A stretch of DNA of 16,992 nucleotides, from positions 1 to 16,992 of the forward strand of contig CABUMU010000038.1 in the NCBI GenBank assembly GCA_902492855.1. Reading direction: 5' to 3'. The notes beneath the pieces were generated by a model, which made no database searches, had not been told where the DNA came from, and worked only from the letters and a program-made list of their open reading frames with translations. A program made the position numbers and the translations under genes. Source of the DNA: an uncultured Collinsella sp. (GTDB lineage: Bacteria > Actinomycetota > Coriobacteriia > Coriobacteriales > Coriobacteriaceae). Position 1 is the stretch's first letter. Every line of letters starts with the position of its first letter. Below are positions 14,242 to 16,992 of the stretch, piece after piece.

Positions 14242-14292
14242 TCGTGAACAGCCGGGCGCCTGGAGCTTAGCGAAACGCTTGTAAGGAGTAAC

Positions 14293-15267
14293 ATGAGCGA
14301 TTTCCTAAACCGTATGAAGTCTGCCGCCAAGGCTGACCTTAAGACGATCGTCCTGCCCGAGGGCGAGGATCCGCGCACTATCGTCGCGGCCACCAAGATC
14401 ATCGAGGAGGGCCTGGCAAAGATCGTCATCCTGGGCAACCCCGACGAGATCAACGTTCCCGGCGCCACCGTCATCGACCCGCGCAATGCCGAGAAGCACG
14501 AGGAGTATGCGCAAAAGTTTGCCGAGCTCCGCGCCAAGAAAGGCGTTACCATCGAGCAGGCTCGCGCCCAGGTGATGGATGCCACCTACTTTGGCACCAT
14601 GATGGTCAAGATGGGCGACGCCGACGGCCTGGTCTCCGGCGCCTGCCACTCCACCGCCGACACCCTGCGCCCTGCGCTTCAGATCCTCAAGACCGCCCCG
14701 GGCACCAAGCTGGTCTCGGCCTTCTTCGTGATGTGCACCGACACCCCGCAGTTCGGCACCGACGGCACGCTGATCTTCGCCGACTGCGGCCTCAACATCA
14801 ACCCGTCCTCCGACGAGCTCTCCGAGATCGCCATCGCCTCCGCTCACTCCTGGTCCACCTTCATGGGCAATGTTGAGCCGCACGTGGCCATGCTCTCCTA
14901 CTCCACCATGGGCTCCGCCGGTGGCGAGGTCGCCAAGAAGGTCCAGGAGGCCGTGAAGTTCTGCAAGGAGAAGGCTCCCGAGCTCGCCATCGACGGCGAC
15001 CTGCAGCTCGACGCCGCCATCGTCCCCACCGTCGCCCAGCTCAAGGCTCCCGGTTCCTCCGTTGCCGGCAAGGCCAACGTGCTCGTGTTCCCCGACCTCG
15101 AGGCCGGCAACATCGGCTACAAGCTGGTCCAGCGCTTCGCCGGCGCCGACGGCCCCATCCTGCAGGGCATCGCCAAGCCGGTTAACGACCTTTCGCGCGG
15201 CTGCTCTGCCGACGACATCGTGGGTGTCGTGGCCATCACCGCCGTCCAGGCTCAGATGGCTGAGTAG
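14293..15267 (+). CDS. pta: Phosphate acetyltransferase
   Basis: Cytoplasmic enzyme of 324 residues, the short single-domain form, that converts acetyl-CoA and phosphate to acetyl phosphate and CoA. Typical stretches are TIVLPEGEDPRTIVAA at the start, LVSGACHSTADTLRPALQIL in the middle, then LSYSTMGSA and DAAIVPTVAQLKAPGSSVAG, and FPDLEAGNIGYKLVQRF near the end. The AAGGAG at 14283-14288 fixes the start. Acetate kinase, the partner that turns acetyl phosphate into acetate and ATP, is encoded convergently 1.5 kb away with an IS110-type element between, so the two are not co-transcribed here. A GC-rich terminator follows. Confidence 0.96.
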   Translation: MSDFLNRMKSAAKADLKTIVLPEGEDPRTIVAATKIIEEGLAKIVILGNPDEINVPGATVIDPRNAEKHEEYAQKFAELRAKKGVTIEQARAQVMDATYFGTMMVKMGDADGLVSGACHSTADTLRPALQILKTAPGTKLVSAFFVMCTDTPQFGTDGTLIFADCGLNINPSSDELSEIAIASAHSWSTFMGNVEPHVAMLSYSTMGSAGGEVAKKVQEAVKFCKEKAPELAIDGDLQLDAAIVPTVAQLKAPGSSVAGKANVLVFPDLEAGNIGYKLVQRFAGADGPILQGIAKPVNDLSRGCSADDIVGVVAITAVQAQMAE

Positions 15268-15282
15268 CGTACATATCCCCTC

Positions 15283-15311
15283 GGGACCCTGCAGGGTAAA
15301 GCTCTGAAAAC
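15283..15311 (+). repeat. Left arm of a 29-bp inverted repeat flanking the IS110 region
   Basis: This 29-base segment, 15 bases after the pta stop, is the reverse complement of 16518-16546 with one mismatch (GCA/GTA region). It contains the palindrome ACCCTGCAGGGT. Between the arms lie the pta terminator and the whole IS110 ORF. Confidence 0.85.
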
Positions 15312-15326
15312 GTCCTCGGACATGTC

Positions 15327-15365
15327 GGAAGCCCCCGCTGCGCACTACGTGCGGCGGGGGCTTCC
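15327..15365 (+). terminator. Terminator of pta
   Basis: GGAAGCCCCCGC (15327-15338) pairs with GCGGGGGCTTCC (15354-15365), with an inner CGCAC/GTGCG stem around TAC and a 2-base bulge. The following bases (TCCGTCCTG) are pyrimidine-rich rather than a pure U-run. It may also serve the convergent IS110 ORF. Confidence 0.7.
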
Positions 15366-15380
15366 TCCGTCCTGACGCTC

Positions 15381-16229
15381 CTATTTGGCAAGGTGTTTTT
15401 TAGAATCCATTTTGCGCTCGGCCTCGAACGCCTGCCTGTCCCAATCGAGCGGGAGCCCCGCCTCGACCCACGCCTCGTAGGCCCTCCTTATTGGCTTCAG
15501 GTCCCTTTGGCCCCTCTCCAGCATCGAGATGTACTTCTCGCTGGTACCGAGTATCGAAGCCGCCCGCACCTGGCTGACCCTCGCCGCGCGCCTTGCCGCC
15601 ACGAGGGCCGACGCGTCCGCCGGCCTCCTTATCTCGTGCGGGTGCACCAGCGCGCCCTCGGCGCGCACGGAGGGGAGCTCCTCCATCAGCCTCGGCCCCG
15701 CCATCCCGCGGAACCTCGACCTGAGCCCCTCCGGCGCGGTGGTGAGCAGCGACCTCGCGGTGTTGATCGCCGAGGTCCGCGCCTTCACCGCCCCGGAGCG
15801 CGCCGCGAGCATGCAGCGCACCCCGTCGACCCACCCGTCCTGGCTCTTGGGGGTCCCGAGCTTTGAGCCGGACATCGCCGCGCGGGCGGCCCTCTCCGCG
15901 TCCGCCTCGTCGCACTTTCCCTGCCCAGGGCGCCTCCTCTGCGTCCTCGCCGGGGAGAGCGCCTCGCGCACGGGCACCCCCAGCGACGCGAGGTTCCTGG
16001 TGAGGCCCGCCCCGTAGGACGACGTCCCCTCCATCGCGACGCAGGCCGGCTCCCCGGCCGCCGCGATCGCCCCGGCGAGCGCCTCGTAGCCCGCCGCGTC
16101 GGCGGGGAACTGGCGGGACAGGATCTTGCGGCCCCTCCAGTCCAGGACGCACAGCCAATGCGAGTCGGCGTGGGTGTCGACCCCGCAGAAGACCGGCCCG
16201 CGGGCGCCGGGTGTCGATTCGGCTCTCAT
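15381..16229 (-). CDS. IS110-type DEDD transposase N-terminus fused to an XRE-like helix-turn-helix
   Basis: A 282-residue protein. The RuvC-like DEDD_Tnp_IS110 domain has all four acidic residues: Asp18 in CGVDTH, Glu67 in VAMEGTSSYG, and Asp107 and Asp110 in KCDEADAERAA. The region to about 185 looks like the coiled linker of IS110 proteins. From about residue 199, where a full-length IS110 transposase (around 400 residues) should enter its serine-bearing Transposase_20 domain, the chain becomes an XRE-type helix-turn-helix: LVAARRAARVSQVRAASILG, then TSEKYISMLERGQRDLKP, ending at 282 in a charged tail. The start at 16229 is chosen for its GGAG site nine bases upstream; 16328 is an in-frame alternative. 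It may be a chimera, an inactive derivative or a domesticated DNA-binding protein. Confidence 0.8.
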   Translation of the reverse strand: MRAESTPGARGPVFCGVDTHADSHWLCVLDWRGRKILSRQFPADAAGYEALAGAIAAAGEPACVAMEGTSSYGAGLTRNLASLGVPVREALSPARTQRRRPGQGKCDEADAERAARAAMSGSKLGTPKSQDGWVDGVRCMLAARSGAVKARTSAINTARSLLTTAPEGLRSRFRGMAGPRLMEELPSVRAEGALVHPHEIRRPADASALVAARRAARVSQVRAASILGTSEKYISMLERGQRDLKPIRRAYEAWVEAGLPLDWDRQAFEAERKMDSKKHLAK

Positions 16230-16440
16230 GTCTCGCTCCGTTCTTTCCGTGCTCGCCTGGACCGGGCAGACGGCACACTGACGGGGCGCGATAGAATGCG
16301 GTTGTTCGGGTCCGCGGTATCGCTCCATGCTCCTATTAGGTCATGCGGCGGTCTCGGCTCGCCGCGGCCCGCGCGGGACATGTCAGGAAACGAGGGCAGC
16401 CCCATGGGCGCCAGCGGAATGTGGGGTCACCGCGCGGTCC
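16230..16440 (-). ncRNA. Candidate IS110 bridge-RNA region (speculative)
   Basis: IS110-group elements encode a bridge RNA in the non-coding end upstream of the transposase. The stretch upstream of this ORF has no convincing gene and contains possible stems: CCCCA/TGGGG at 16428-16402 on the minus strand with a loop of about 17 bases, and GCGGCG/CGCCGC around 16365-16345. No guide loops can be matched to a target here, so this is positional inference. Confidence 0.3.
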
Positions 16441-16517
16441 GCATCTGATGGTGTCGACGTCAATGGTATACGGGTGCATCATCGACGTCTTCAATACAGA
16501 AGATATCAGTGCGGATT

Positions 16518-16546
16518 GTTTTCAGAGCTTTACCCTGTAGGGTCCC
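16518..16546 (-). repeat. Right arm of the 29-bp inverted repeat
   Basis: Reverse complement of 15283-15311 with one mismatch, lying between the IS110 region and the ackA terminator. The stretch 16441-16694 otherwise shows no gene; TCGACGTC occurs twice, at 16454-16461 and 16482-16489. Confidence 0.85.
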
Positions 16547-16694
16547 TGCTGCTACGTTGCAATCAGGGTATCTGGGGCGGACGGCGGCTTGGCTACGAGT
16601 TGGGGCTGAGGATCTGAATGATCGGGTGTCGTTGCTGGGAGCGCAGGCGTTGCTGGCAATGGTCACTTTGGGACTGGATTTTTCGCCTGCTAGC

Positions 16695-16730
16695 AAAAAG
16701 GCCTCCGGAGCTGTTGCTCTGGAGGCCTTT
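16695..16730 (-). terminator. Intrinsic terminator of ackA
   Basis: AAAGGCCTCC (16697-16706) pairs with GGAGGCCTTT (16721-16730), and GGAGC/GCTCT extends the stem to 15 pairs around TGTT. On the minus strand it is followed by a run of five Ts including stem bases, then GC. It lies 22 bases beyond the ackA stop. Confidence 0.85.
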
Positions 16731-16752
16731 CGTTTACCTGCAAATGCGCGCG

Positions 16753-16992
16753 TTAGTTGTTCTTGGTCAGGCGCTCGACGTCGTGGGCGATCATGTATTC
16801 CTCGTCGGTGGGGATGACCATGACCGTGACGGAAGAGCCGGCGGCGCTGATGACCTGCGGGCCGTTGCCCACGGCCTCGCGGTTCTTGTTGTTGTCGATG
16901 CGTACGCCCAGCCACTCAAAGCAGTCGCAGAAGGCCTTGCGGATCGACCAGTCGTTCTCGCCGATGCCGGCGGTAAAGGTGATGGTGTCCAC
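16753..16992 (-). CDS. ackA: Acetate kinase, C-terminal part (cut by window edge)
   Basis: The last 80 codons or so of acetate kinase, which converts acetyl phosphate and ADP to acetate and ATP. The ASKHA-fold nucleotide motif FTAGIGEND is at the window edge, followed by RKAFCDCFEWLGVRIDNNKN and VMVIPTDEEYMIAHDVERL, which match the normal end of the family. The gene continues beyond 16992, so the start is outside the window. It runs convergently to pta, with the IS110-type element and a 29-bp inverted repeat between them. Its own terminator is at 16695-16730. Confidence 0.93.
   Translation of the reverse strand: MDTITFTAGIGENDWSIRKAFCDCFEWLGVRIDNNKNREAVGNGPQVISAAGSSVTVMVIPTDEEYMIAHDVERLTKNN

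Larger units (their letters stand above)
15381..16440 (-). mobile_element. IS110-family element or derivative
   Basis: Covers the DEDD transposase ORF and about 210 bases of non-coding DNA upstream of it on the minus strand. The right limit near 16440 is a guess from the change in base composition and the CGCGCGGTGACC sequence; the left limit may lie anywhere from 15366 to 15381. IS110 elements usually lack terminal repeats and target duplications, so boundaries need comparison with an empty site. Confidence 0.55.

Noticed and set aside
12778..15345. Long frames antisense to glf and pta
   Set aside because: Composition is typical of reverse frames of GC-rich genes; no domain is recognisable and the sense genes are certain.
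16448..16540. 30-residue ORF starting at ATG 16448
   Set aside because: No ribosome site and no recognisable features, and its 3' end runs over the 29-bp inverted repeat.

Overview
The window looks like chromosomal DNA of a high-GC anaerobic gut actinobacterium of the class Coriobacteriia, most like Collinsella. This rests on the GC-rich codon use, the gene families (short phosphate acetyltransferase with acetate kinase, class 1 polyphosphate kinase with a Pro/Glu tail, RlmD-type methyltransferase, UDP-galactopyranose mutase) and remembered resemblance, not on a database search.

Layout. 1-4005 (+): polyphosphate kinase (ppk), a strong terminator, then a TRAM-domain RNA m5U methyltransferase. 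4006-4637: structured intergenic DNA with a 414-bp internally deleted IS3-family relic. 4638-8652 (-): a sugar module read as DMT-family exporter, GH1 6-phospho-beta-glucosidase, beta-glucoside PTS EIIBC; the PTS protein lacks an EIIA domain and no regulator is present. 8653-9234: a divergent intergenic region with a candidate transcription attenuator ahead of the exporter and two 45-bp palindromic repeats in opposite orientation. 9235-11458 (+): DJ-1/PfpI protein, overlapping Maf pyrophosphatase, and a P1-family (DmpA-like) peptidase. 11459-11834: no gene, but two elaborate nested palindromes. 11835-14061 (-): UDP-galactopyranose mutase and an overlapping family 2 glycosyltransferase, a pair suited to making a galactofuranose-containing glycan. 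14062-14292: compact divergent promoter region. 14293-15267 (+): phosphate acetyltransferase. 15268-16752: an IS110-family ORF whose RuvC-like DEDD half is joined to an XRE-type helix-turn-helix instead of the usual C-terminal transposase domain, inside a 29-bp inverted repeat. 16753-16992 (-): the 3' end of acetate kinase (ackA), cut by the window edge. Pta and AckA together convert acetyl-CoA to acetate plus ATP.

The most unusual signal is the pair of nested palindromes at 11471-11599 (+) and 11693-11802 (-). They are copies of one element: short single-stranded or bulged segments are conserved (ACAGTCCT, CACATTAAGTG, TGCGGAACT, and GTTTG/CAAAC at the inner ends of the arms), yet the outer arms (31 and 21 bp, both perfect) and the inner stems differ in sequence while staying complementary. 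That is the pattern of a structure-conserved RNA or DNA element. Each copy sits just downstream of, and in the same direction as, one gene of a convergent pair. Second is the IS110 DEDD-HTH fusion, which may be a domesticated or chimeric transposase. All functional statements come from reading motifs by eye.
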